Notes under the pieces: model-generated
Database searches by the model: none
What the model was told of the DNA's origin: nothing
What the model saw: only the letters and a program-made list of their open reading frames with translations
Part shown: positions 1-5,880 of the stretch, in pieces
Numbering within the stretch: position 1 is the first letter of the stretch
How the letters are laid out: each line of letters begins with the position of its first letter
Translations under genes and position numbers: made by a program
From: Clostridiales bacterium
GTDB taxonomy: Bacteria; Bacillota; Clostridia; Oscillospirales; Acutalibacteraceae
Length of the DNA stretch: 5,905 bases
Direction of reading: 5' to 3'
NCBI GenBank assembly: GCA_021200075.1
Contig: JAJQGZ010000012.1
Location: 1 to 5,905 of the forward strand

Positions 1-617
1 ATATTAAGTCTCTGCGCAACCTCTCGTTGTGTCAGGGGCTTTTGTTATCCAAACCGTAGCGTAAAATAATTATTTCCTTTTCTCTTTCGTCTTCCATTTC
101 TGCAATTATTTTTGCCGTTTTTTCCCATTGCACCTTTGTTTCAAATTTCTGCGTCATATCGGTCGGGCTGCTGATAGTGTCTTCTGTTGTCAGCGGATTG
201 CCGTCCTTGTCTGTTTCGAGTGCGTCGCTCAGGTAAACGTCATTCGCCTGCTTTTTCCCTGCACGAAAGTGCATCAGTATCTCGTTTTCAATACATCGTG
301 AGGCATATGTGGCAAGCTTGGTTCCCTTGTCTGCATTAAAGGAATCCACCGCTTTTATCAGTCCTATGGTTCCTATACTGATTAGGTCGTCGGTGTCGTT
401 TGTTTTGGAATAATATTTTTTTACTATGTGGCTCACAAGTCTCAGGTTTCTTTCAATCAGCACCGCTCTTGCGTTTTTTGTCGCCGCCTTTCATCTTGTC
501 GAACATTTCTTTTTCCTCTTTCAGCGAAAGTGGCTTCAGAAATCCGGAACTGTTTTGAATATGCAGAATAAAATAAATCAGATGTGCGCTTATTGCTGAA
601 ATTATTGCACTTAACAT
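1..617 (-). pseudogene. sigK: Sporulation sigma factor sigma-K-like, 5' part, frameshifted twice and cut by the window edge
   Basis: The product would be the late mother-cell RNA polymerase sigma factor of sporulation. I chose ATG at 617-615 because GGGTGAT lies just upstream and because it gives a hydrophobic leader (residues about 1-20, MLSAIISAISAHLIYFILHI) like the pro-sequence that SpoIVFB removes from pro-sigma-K in Bacillus. After it come KPLSLKEE, then the sigma-70 region 2 signature: VLIERNLRLVSHIVKKYY, DLISIGTIGLIKAVDSF, GTKLATYASRCIENEILMH. The end of region 3/start of region 4 follows (DEREKEIIILRYGLDNK). The frame breaks at the A6 run (474-479, plus strand T6): reading five As joins GDKNAR to AVLIERNL. 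It breaks again near 35-43, where one added base restores PLTQREVAQRLN of region 4. The gene then runs off the left edge. The HIVKK and HFRAGKK segments and the leader favour SigK over SigE. Identity is firm; whether it is truly broken or misread cannot be settled here. Confidence 0.88.
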
Positions 618-687
618 TTTTATCACCCGATTAATTCTATTCACTTTAAAAAAATATAATTCGTTTGCTTCTTTTTTTATTTTCGTA

Positions 688-716
688 TTGACTTGTACTT
701 TTTTTCATGGTAAAGT
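688..716 (+). promoter_or_regulatory. Sigma-A-type promoter for the yhhN-family gene
   Basis: A -35 box TTGACT (688-693) is followed after exactly 17 bases by TAAAGT (711-716), which matches four of six bases of the -10 consensus. It lies about 95 bases before the start codon at 812, giving an AT-rich leader of roughly 90 bases. It sits in the divergent gap between the sigK-like gene and the membrane protein. I found no convincing sigma-E or sigma-A promoter for the opposite strand here. Confidence 0.55.
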
Positions 717-811
717 TAAGGCAGTAAATATTAATTTTATATAAATTTTTTGCGTTCATACTTATTTGCGGTTATTCGGTATTTTATTTTTTGCCGAAAG
801 GGGGGTAATTC

Positions 812-1507
812 ATGTTTTATTATATAGTTCTTGCACTCGGTGTCGTTGTATCGCTTCTCTTTTGTATTAAACGCAGTAAGGGTTACAGCGTCAACAATAT
901 GATTTTCAAATCCGTATCGAGCCTTTGTTATCTTCTTACGGCGGTCTTTGCGCTGATAGAGCATAGCAGTGCATATACATACGGCTCGTTGATAATTATG
1001 GGCGGAGCCTGTGGCTTGGTCGGGGATATTTTGCTCGATTTAAAGGGTATTTATAAATCTGAGGAAAAGACTTATCTGAATGCAGGATTTATATTCTTCT
1101 TGGTCGGTCATATTTTCTATACCGCTTCAATAATCTATTCACTCAAAATAAAGTGGTGGCTCGTCTTGATTTCGGCAGTTATATCCGTCGTTATCGGTGT
1201 CGGTACAATTCTTACCGCTAATATGATGAAAGTACATTACGGTGCGTACAGGAAAATTGTTGCCGTCTATGTCTCTTTCCTTGCAACGACGGCTGTAACA
1301 TCTGTTGTCGCAGTTTTTGTCAGCTCTTTTCAAAAGGGATATATTCTTCTCGCCGTCGGCAGTGTGCTGTTTTTGCTTTCCGATGTTGTGCTTTCCAATA
1401 CATTCTTCGGCAGGGGAAAGGACAAACCGCATCATCTGTTTATAAATCATTTTCTCTATTATGCAGGTCAGTATCTCATTGCCGCTTCCATAATGTTCGT
1501 TCAGTGA
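812..1507 (+). CDS. YhhN/TMEM86-family integral membrane protein (lysoplasmalogenase-like)
   Basis: This is a 231-residue, very hydrophobic protein with about eight predicted membrane spans (roughly residues 1-20, 34-50, 57-75, 89-110, 115-134, 148-170, 177-195 and 210-229). It fits the YhhN family, whose animal members (TMEM86) and some bacterial members hydrolyse the vinyl-ether bond of lysoplasmalogens. The conserved polar positions of the family appear as GDILLDLKG (71-79), VGH (98-100), GSVLFLLSDVVLSNTFFG (183-200) and YYAGQYLIAAS (216-226). Length is normal for the family and the frame is intact. The start at 812 is fixed by a strong AAAGGGGGG Shine-Dalgarno at 797-805, six bases upstream. 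It is monocistronic with its own promoter, divergent from the sigK-like gene and convergent with the MATE gene. Plasmalogens are common in anaerobic Clostridia, so a lysoplasmalogenase role is reasonable, but activity is inferred from family only. Confidence 0.82.
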   Translation: MFYYIVLALGVVVSLLFCIKRSKGYSVNNMIFKSVSSLCYLLTAVFALIEHSSAYTYGSLIIMGGACGLVGDILLDLKGIYKSEEKTYLNAGFIFFLVGHIFYTASIIYSLKIKWWLVLISAVISVVIGVGTILTANMMKVHYGAYRKIVAVYVSFLATTAVTSVVAVFVSSFQKGYILLAVGSVLFLLSDVVLSNTFFGRGKDKPHHLFINHFLYYAGQYLIAASIMFVQ

Positions 1508-1541
1508 CATAGTGAATATAATGAAACAAAAAAATAACAAC

Positions 1542-1576
1542 AGGGACTGTCTCAATTTATTTGCGAGACAGTCCCT
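1542..1576. terminator. Bidirectional hairpin terminator between convergent yhhN-family and MATE genes (copy 1 of a repeated stem)
   Basis: The arms AGGGACTGTCTC (1542-1553) and GAGACAGTCCCT (1565-1576) form a perfect 12-bp stem around an 11-base loop. On the minus strand the stem is followed by GTTGTTATTTTTTTG, a T-rich tail suited to ending the MATE transcript, which stops nine bases before the hairpin. On the plus strand the tail is weaker (GCTTTAATTT), so it may also end the yhhN-family transcript. The same stem recurs at 3038-3070. Confidence 0.8.
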
Positions 1577-2473
1577 GCTTTAATTTACTGTTTTTCTTTG
1601 ACCTTCCATTTTCCGCTGAAGTAAAATATTAATCCTATCAGCATAGGCGTAAATCCTGCCAATGCGTCTCCGAGCCAGAAGCCCGTATATTCCATATTAA
1701 GCCCCAGTCCGAACAAGAGTGACAGACCGGTTCTGAGTATTATTCCGTCAAGTACGGCAGTGGCAAAATTTATTTTGTAATTACTGCTTCCGTTAATGAC
1801 AGCGTTGGCGGGAGCACGGCACGCACTTGCAAAAAAAGATAATTACCGCTACGGGCAGATATTCTTCGGCAATTGATAATATGCCTTCCTCTTTTGAGAA
1901 AATTCCGAATATCTGATTTGGAAAGGAGCATATTAATATTGACATTATTGCGGCTATTGAAAGCGTAACACCGCTTATTGTTAAAGCAATTTTCGGCACT
2001 CGCTTATAGGTCTTGGCGCCTATGTTTTGTCTAACCATAGATGAACCTGCCATATTCAACGCATTTGACATTAAATTGCTGATACTGTTTATCTTATTTG
2101 CAACCCCTGCAAATGCCGATACCGCAACGCCGTAGGAATTTATCCACAAATTAACAAACAGCTTTGAAAAATGAATTGACGCACTTTTAATTGCCATCGG
2201 TATACCAAGCTTGGTTAAATCGCCGAACATCGCTTTATTAATATGCATAAAGTCTTTTTTATGTATTTCAAACTCGAGCTTTTCACGACTGCGATACAAA
2301 AATATCACGCTGAATATAAAGCTTACGCTCTGGCTGATAACCGTTGCCGCAGCGGCGCCTCCTGCGCCCATTGACAGCCCTGCAACAAAAACTATATCCA
2401 ATATAATATTCATTACCGACGCAATACTTATAAAAATAAACGGATGCCTTGAATCGCTGAGTCCTCTCAAAAC

Positions 2474-2489
2474 AGCGCTCAAGCGCTCA
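2474..2489. repeat. 8-bp perfect tandem duplication inside the MATE gene
   Basis: AGCGCTCA occurs twice head to tail (2474-2481 and 2482-2489). In coding sense this is TGAGCGCT twice, giving ...NIMSA followed by TGA. With a single copy the frame reads ...YGYNIMSAVLRGLSDSRHP, the expected conserved MATE sequence. The unit contains the palindrome AGCGCT, which could promote slippage. Because eight is not a multiple of three, the duplication itself causes the frameshift. Confidence 0.93.
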
Positions 2490-2946
2490 TAATATTATAT
2501 CCATAGATGAAAACCATACCCACAATGCAAATATTTGAGTATGCCAGCGCTTCGTCAAACGCTTCTTCGGGTGTATTCATCCAATTTAAAAATACTTTGC
2601 AAAATATAATCCCGATAACGGAAAGGATTAATGCCGCACCGGTAAGTACCGTCGTCATAGTGCCGATAAAATGACCGATTTCTTTCTTCTTTCCTGCGCC
2701 TAAATATTGCGAAATAATTACCTGACCTGCGTTTACAAAACCCATTCCCAAAAATAACAGCATATTTGAAATATCGCCACCCACGGCAACGGCGGACAAT
2801 CCGATGTCGCCTACCACATTCCCTCCAATAATCATATCCACCATATTGTAGATTACCTGCAATAAGCTTGATAAAAACAGCGGCAGAGCAAAACGAAAAA
2901 GCTGTTTCGTAATATTTCCTTTTGTAAAATCCGTTGTTATTGTTTT

Positions 2947-2967
2947 CGTCTTATCACCCACCCGCAA
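2947..2967 (-). promoter_or_regulatory. MATE translation start region, Shine-Dalgarno followed by ACG
   Basis: In coding sense, GGGTGGGTGATAAG is followed directly by ACG (2949-2947) and then KTITTDFTKGNITKQL in frame. GGTGAT matches the anti-Shine-Dalgarno well, and the sigK-like gene in this window begins with a similar arrangement (GGGTGATAAAAATG). An ATG at 2949 would give the usual N-terminus of this family. The only in-frame start codons upstream are TTG (2967) and GTG (2961), neither with a clear ribosome site before it. An in-frame TAA lies further upstream. Confidence 0.5.
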
Positions 2968-3003
2968 TATTTTTGCTTTTTTGAATTTATATTATTTAAC
3001 TAA

Positions 3004-3032
3004 ATTATATCTTACAAATTTTAAAATATCAA
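3004..3032 (-). promoter_or_regulatory. Sigma-A promoter for the MATE gene
   Basis: Read on the minus strand, TTGATA (3032-3027) is separated by exactly 17 bases from a consensus TATAAT (3009-3004). Transcription would start near 2997, leaving a leader of about 30-50 bases to the gene. The -35 box begins only five bases beyond the hairpin at 3038-3070. The promoter looks intact although the gene it serves is broken. Confidence 0.8.
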
Positions 3033-3037
3033 GACTT

Positions 3038-3070
3038 AGGGACTGTCTCGCAATTGTTGAGACAGTCCCT
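3038..3070. terminator. Hairpin after the copper operon (copy 2 of the repeated stem)
   Basis: The arms AGGGACTGTCTC (3038-3049) and GAGACAGTCCCT (3059-3070) form a perfect 12-bp stem around a nine-base loop, 15 bases after the copZ stop. A TTTT tail follows on the plus strand. On the minus strand, where it should end the copper transcript, the stem is followed by AAGTCTTGAT with no proper T-run, so some read-through into the MATE gene is possible. The stem is identical to that at 1542-1576. Confidence 0.7.
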
Positions 3071-3085
3071 TTTACATTGTCTTTA

Positions 3086-3301
3086 TTATTTTTCCTCGAT
3101 ACCCGTAGGAGTAAACCCTGCCTGTGTTACCGCTTCCTTGAGCAGTTCGTCGTCCACATTGTCCGTGAGCTTAACAACGGCATTTCCTTTTTTGCGGCCT
3201 GCTTTTGCAGATTTAACTCCGTCAATTTCTTCAAGAGCAGTCTTTACTGCATTTTCGCAATGCTCGCATGCCATACCGTCAATTTTAATGATTTTCTTCA
3301 T
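3086..3301 (-). CDS. copZ: CopZ-like copper chaperone, heavy-metal-associated (HMA) domain protein
   Basis: This is a 71-residue cytoplasmic single-domain protein with the HMA (ferredoxin-like) fold. The Cu(I) site is GMACEHC at residues 9-15, with C12 and C15 as ligands. The downstream pattern AVKTALEEIDGVKSAKA, AVVKL and AVTQAGFTP is typical of CopZ/Atx1 proteins. It would hand Cu(I) to CopA or to CsoR. The start at 3301 is chosen over longer readings because AGGGAGGTGG (3315-3306) sits five bases before it and because this gives the standard length. It is the last gene of the operon, 14 bases after copA, and is followed by a hairpin. A small oddity is the basic stretch AGRKKG (34-39), in a loop that is usually less charged. 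Metal specificity is inferred from the motif and from the csoR and copA neighbours. Confidence 0.9.
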   Translation of the reverse strand: MKKIIKIDGMACEHCENAVKTALEEIDGVKSAKAGRKKGNAVVKLTDNVDDELLKEAVTQAGFTPTGIEEK

Positions 3302-3305
3302 TTTG

Positions 3306-3315
3306 CCACCTCCCT
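3306..3315 (-). promoter_or_regulatory. Strong Shine-Dalgarno of copZ, packed against the copA stop
   Basis: AGGGAGGTGG starts at the base immediately after the copA TAA (3318-3316). The copA-copZ gap is only 14 bases and is nearly all ribosome site. This suits translational coupling with a high yield of the small chaperone, and it decides the copZ start. Confidence 0.8.
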
Positions 3316-5427
3316 TTATTTGAATTTTCTCAGCCTTAAAGCGTTCGATACAACCGTAACAGAGCTTAGGCTCATACAGGCTGCGGCAATCATCGGGTTG
3401 AGCGTCCAGCCGAAAATGCCGTAAAAGCATCCTGCCGCCAGCGGAATACCGAGACAGTTGTAAAAGAATACCCAGAAAAGATTTTGCCTGATGTTTTGTA
3501 GTGTTTTCTTTGAAAGTCTTATCGCTTTTGAAACATCGGTCAGCCTGTCGGAAACAAGCACTATATCCGCCGCTTCAATCGCTATATTAGACCCTGCGCC
3601 TATTGCAATGCCGACATCGGCACGGGTAAGGGCAGGGGAGTCGTTTATTCCGTCGCCTATCATTGCAACGGTTTTTCCGCTTTCGGTAAGCTCTTTAATT
3701 TTTGCTTCCTTGTCCTGCGGCAGCGCCGATGCGATGAAATTCTTGATTCCCACTTGTTGAGTTATTGCATAGGCGGTCAGCTCATTGTCTCCCGTAATCA
3801 TAATTGTGTCGGCAGATATGCTTTCAACCGCTTCCTTTGCGTCGTCCTTTATCATATCCGCAACTGCCATTGTAAATAAATATTCGTCGTCGCAGGTGAA
3901 GATTATCGGAGTTTTACCCTCATACGCATATTGGTTGTCGGCAAATCCCGTCAGCTTTTCGTTACCTGCTTTGTATACTTTGCCGTTAATTTTGGCAGCG
4001 ATACCTTTGCCGATAATGTATTCGCTCTCCTCTGCTTCAAGCAGCTTTGCGCCCTTTTCCTTGCAGTAGGCGCATATTGCGGCGGAAATGGGATGGTTGG
4101 AGATATTTTCAACCGTGTATGCAATGTCAATGTATTTCTCGTCGGTAATGTCGGTTACAAACATTTCTCCCTTTGTAACGGTTCCCGTTTTGTCAAATAC
4201 TATCGTGTTGCATTTGCCGAGGTTTTCAAGTGCGGTTGCGTCTTTAAAGAGTATTCCGTTCTCCGCACCTTTGCCGGTGCCTATCATAATTGCGCACGGC
4301 GTTGCAAGACCGAGTGCGCACGGACAGCTTATAACCAGCACCGCAACTCCTACGGAAAATGCAAATTCAAATCCTTTTCCGAGTATCATCCATACGATAA
4401 AAGCTACCGCCGCTATTCCTATAACAACAAGTACGAATATTCCCGCTATTTTATCGGCAAGTCTTTGCGCAGGAGCCTTTGAAGAAGACGCTTCCTCAAC
4501 AAGCGTTATTATTCTTGACAGCGTTGAATCTTCGCCGACATCCGTCGCTTTGAATATGAAATTGCCGTTCTTATTCACGGTACCGCTTACAACCCTGTCT
4601 CCGGTTGTCAAATCCACGGGTACGCTTTCACCGGTTACTGAGCTTTGGTCAACCGAGCCGCTCCCTTGAGTGATTATTCCGTCAACCGCAATTCTCATTC
4701 CGGGCTTTATCACCACAAGGTCGTCCTTTTGTATCAGGGCGGATTCCACCTGTGTTTCAACTCCTTCTTTGAGTATTATGCTCTTTTCGGGTACAAGGTC
4801 AATCAACGCATTTACGGCATCCTTTGTCTTGCCTTTGCTCAGCGTTTCCAGATATTTTCCGACCGTAATCAGCGCAAGTATCATACCTGACGATTCAAAA
4901 TAGTAATGGCTTTCGGTAAAGAAAATTAATGTTGCGACGCTGTATATGAAAGAAGCGCCTGAGCCTATCGCTATCAGAGTATCCATATCGGGACTTAGCT
5001 TGAAAAGAGCTTTAAAGCCGTTGATAAAGAATTTCCTGTCAACAATCATAATCGGTATTACAAATATCAGCTGGGCAATACCGTTTGGGATATGCTCGCC
5101 GAGTATCCACGGCAGTGTATAGCCGAACATATGAGCCATTGAAAAATACATCAGCGGAATTAAAAATACTATGGAGAGTATAACTCTTCGCTTCATTTCT
5201 TTCAGCTCTTTGCTGTCGTCGCTTTTTCTCAGCTTGAAGACCTCGCACCCGTAGCCTGCTTTTTTCACGGCATCGGTAATTTCCTTTGTGTCGCAGGAAT
5301 ATTCGGCTGTCATCGTACCGGCAAGCAGATTTACGCTTACGCTGTCGGCAATCGGCGAAACTGCCTTTTCAACCCTTGCCGAGCAGGCGGCGCAGCTCAT
5401 ACCGGTAACATAAAATTTCTGCTTCAT
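3316..5427 (-). CDS. copA: Copper-exporting P1B-type ATPase CopA
   Basis: This is a 703-residue membrane ATPase that uses ATP to move Cu(I) from the cytoplasm outward. One N-terminal HMA domain carries GMSCAAC (9-15, ligands C12 and C15). Membrane spans follow from about 81. The actuator loop has TGES (265-268). Later features are CPC in the transport helix (368-370), the phosphorylation site DKTGT (D412), the P1B-specific HP dipeptide (445-446), TGD (545-547) and the hinge GDGIND (591-596). YN (656-657) in the next helix and MSLSS (685-689) in the last helix, together with CPC, form the P1B-1 signature for Cu(I)/Ag(I) rather than Zn/Cd/Pb. The frame is intact throughout. It has one HMA domain where Bacillus CopA has two, a common variation. 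ATG at 5427 is supported by AAAGGA about eight bases upstream. It lies 37 bases after csoR and 14 before copZ, so the three form one transcript under CsoR control. Confidence 0.96.
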   Translation of the reverse strand: MKQKFYVTGMSCAACSARVEKAVSPIADSVSVNLLAGTMTAEYSCDTKEITDAVKKAGYGCEVFKLRKSDDSKELKEMKRRVILSIVFLIPLMYFSMAHMFGYTLPWILGEHIPNGIAQLIFVIPIMIVDRKFFINGFKALFKLSPDMDTLIAIGSGASFIYSVATLIFFTESHYYFESSGMILALITVGKYLETLSKGKTKDAVNALIDLVPEKSIILKEGVETQVESALIQKDDLVVIKPGMRIAVDGIITQGSGSVDQSSVTGESVPVDLTTGDRVVSGTVNKNGNFIFKATDVGEDSTLSRIITLVEEASSSKAPAQRLADKIAGIFVLVVIGIAAVAFIVWMILGKGFEFAFSVGVAVLVISCPCALGLATPCAIMIGTGKGAENGILFKDATALENLGKCNTIVFDKTGTVTKGEMFVTDITDEKYIDIAYTVENISNHPISAAICAYCKEKGAKLLEAEESEYIIGKGIAAKINGKVYKAGNEKLTGFADNQYAYEGKTPIIFTCDDEYLFTMAVADMIKDDAKEAVESISADTIMITGDNELTAYAITQQVGIKNFIASALPQDKEAKIKELTESGKTVAMIGDGINDSPALTRADVGIAIGAGSNIAIEAADIVLVSDRLTDVSKAIRLSKKTLQNIRQNLFWVFFYNCLGIPLAAGCFYGIFGWTLNPMIAAACMSLSSVTVVSNALRLRKFK

Positions 5428-5464
5428 AAATTTTTCCTTTCAAAATAGATTTTGCGATTTATTA

Positions 5465-5767
5465 TTATTTCATCAGCTTTTGCAGTGTGGAGAGCAGGTC
5501 GTCAACCGTCTCGTCCTTGCCGTCCTTAATATCCTGTGCAACGCAGGTTTTTATATGCGTTGACAGAAGCTCCTTGTTAAAGGAATTTAAAGCTGCCGTT
5601 GCAGCCGCCACCTGTGTTATTATATCGGTGTAGTATGCGTCACACTCCACCATTTTTTTGATTCCTCTGATTTGTCCCTCAATTCTGTTGAGCCTATTTA
5701 TCAAAGTTTTATATTCTTCGGGAGTTCTCTCTTTTTTTCTTTCGCAGCAGCAATGGTTATCTTCCAT
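5465..5767 (-). CDS. csoR: CsoR-family copper-sensing transcriptional repressor
   Basis: This is a 100-residue all-helical repressor that binds DNA when metal-free and lets go on binding Cu(I). The family core NRLNRIEGQIRGIKKMVE lies at about 24-41. The Cu(I) ligand set C-H-C is present as C42 (VECDAYY), H71 and C75 (THIKTC), matching the C36/H61/C65 triad of Mycobacterium tuberculosis CsoR. This separates it from the RcnR and FrmR branches. I chose ATG at 5767 because AAGAAGTG lies about six bases upstream. A longer reading from TTG at 5791 would add eight residues, has no ribosome site and would place the start close to the operator. The N-terminus carries an HCCC cluster (5-8) before the helical core, a possible extra metal or redox site. 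It is the first gene of csoR-copA-copZ and probably regulates itself through the operator at 5798-5814. Confidence 0.93.
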   Translation of the reverse strand: MEDNHCCCERKKERTPEEYKTLINRLNRIEGQIRGIKKMVECDAYYTDIITQVAAATAALNSFNKELLSTHIKTCVAQDIKDGKDETVDDLLSTLQKLMK

Positions 5768-5797
5768 ATAAAACACTTCTTTTTTAAGCAAATACCA

Positions 5798-5814
5798 ATA
5801 CCCTGTATGGGTAT
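5798..5814. promoter_or_regulatory. Probable CsoR operator (palindrome)
   Basis: ATACCCTGTATGGGTAT is a perfect 6-bp inverted repeat (ATACCC/GGGTAT) around five bases. Its ACCC...GGGT character agrees with known CsoR operators, which are GC-tract pseudo-palindromes flanked by TA. It abuts the -10 box and covers the predicted transcription start near 5808, so a bound repressor would block initiation directly. Confidence 0.82.
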
Positions 5815-5843
5815 ATTATATACCGCAATAGTGCGTCTGTCAA
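5815..5843 (-). promoter_or_regulatory. Consensus sigma-A promoter of the csoR-copA-copZ operon
   Basis: On the minus strand, a perfect TTGACA (5843-5838) is separated by exactly 17 bases from a perfect TATAAT (5820-5815). Both boxes and the spacer match the ideal housekeeping promoter, as expected of a strong promoter held off by a repressor. Transcription would start near 5808, inside the palindrome, leaving a leader of about 40 bases before csoR. Confidence 0.92.
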
Positions 5844-5880
5844 CATAAAAGGAGCAGTAAAAAACAGCAAAGCAAAAATC

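Larger units (their letters stand above)
1585..2967 (-). pseudogene. MATE-family multidrug/cation efflux transporter, disrupted
   Basis: If repaired, this encodes about 451-457 residues, the normal MATE length. MATE proteins are 12-span antiporters that export drugs and cationic compounds using a Na+ or H+ gradient. Family features include an opening like FTKGNITKQLFRFALPLFL, YNMVDMIIGGNVVG, AVAVGGDISNMLLFLGMGF, IISQYLGAGKKKEI, SAVLRGLSDSRHPFIFI at mid-protein, and APANAVINGSSNYKINF late. The frame breaks at an 8-bp tandem duplication (2474-2489) at about residue 162, near the end of the fourth span. It breaks again at a seven-base run (1831-1837), after which the last 81 residues continue in another frame, ending LIGLIFYFSGKWKVKEKQ and TAA at 1585-1587. 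Removing eight bases and one base makes the whole length divisible by three without internal stops. The coordinates run from a TTG at 2967. The likelier ancestral start is at 2949, where ACG is now found. The fragments are unlikely to give a working transporter. Confidence 0.88.

Noticed and set aside
474..479. Programmed -1 ribosomal frameshifting in the sigK-like gene
   Set aside because: The shift required is +1, and the bases GAC AAA AAA CGC do not form an X-XXY-YYZ slippery heptamer leading into the needed frame.
1..617. sigK interruption by an excisable skin-type element, as in Clostridioides difficile or Bacillus subtilis
   Set aside because: The two halves adjoin within one base, with no inserted DNA, recombinase or attachment repeats.
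618..680. A sigma-E-type promoter upstream of the sigK-like gene
   Set aside because: TTATATT and AATAGAAT resemble the two boxes, but the spacing is about 11 rather than 14-15 bases and the -10 match is imperfect.
737..964. Minus-strand open frame over the yhhN 5' end and upstream region
   Set aside because: It overlaps the promoter and the well-supported yhhN-family gene, lacks a ribosome site and has no recognisable motif.
1139..1555. Minus-strand 138-codon frame opposite yhhN
   Set aside because: It is antisense to a conserved membrane protein, of low-complexity composition with no domain pattern, and begins inside a terminator hairpin.
1542..3070. A transposon or MITE pair carrying the MATE gene
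   Set aside because: Similarity is limited to the hairpins, there is no transposase, and I see no target-site duplication outside the two copies. I retain only the weaker observation of mirrored hairpins.
3302..3430. N-terminal extension of CopZ giving a 114-residue protein
   Set aside because: The extension lies inside the 3' end of copA in another frame. The internal ATG at 3301 has a very strong ribosome site and gives the standard 71-residue chaperone.
3491..4903. Several plus-strand open frames opposite copA
   Set aside because: All are antisense shadows of a fully conserved P-type ATPase and have no motifs or credible start signals of their own.
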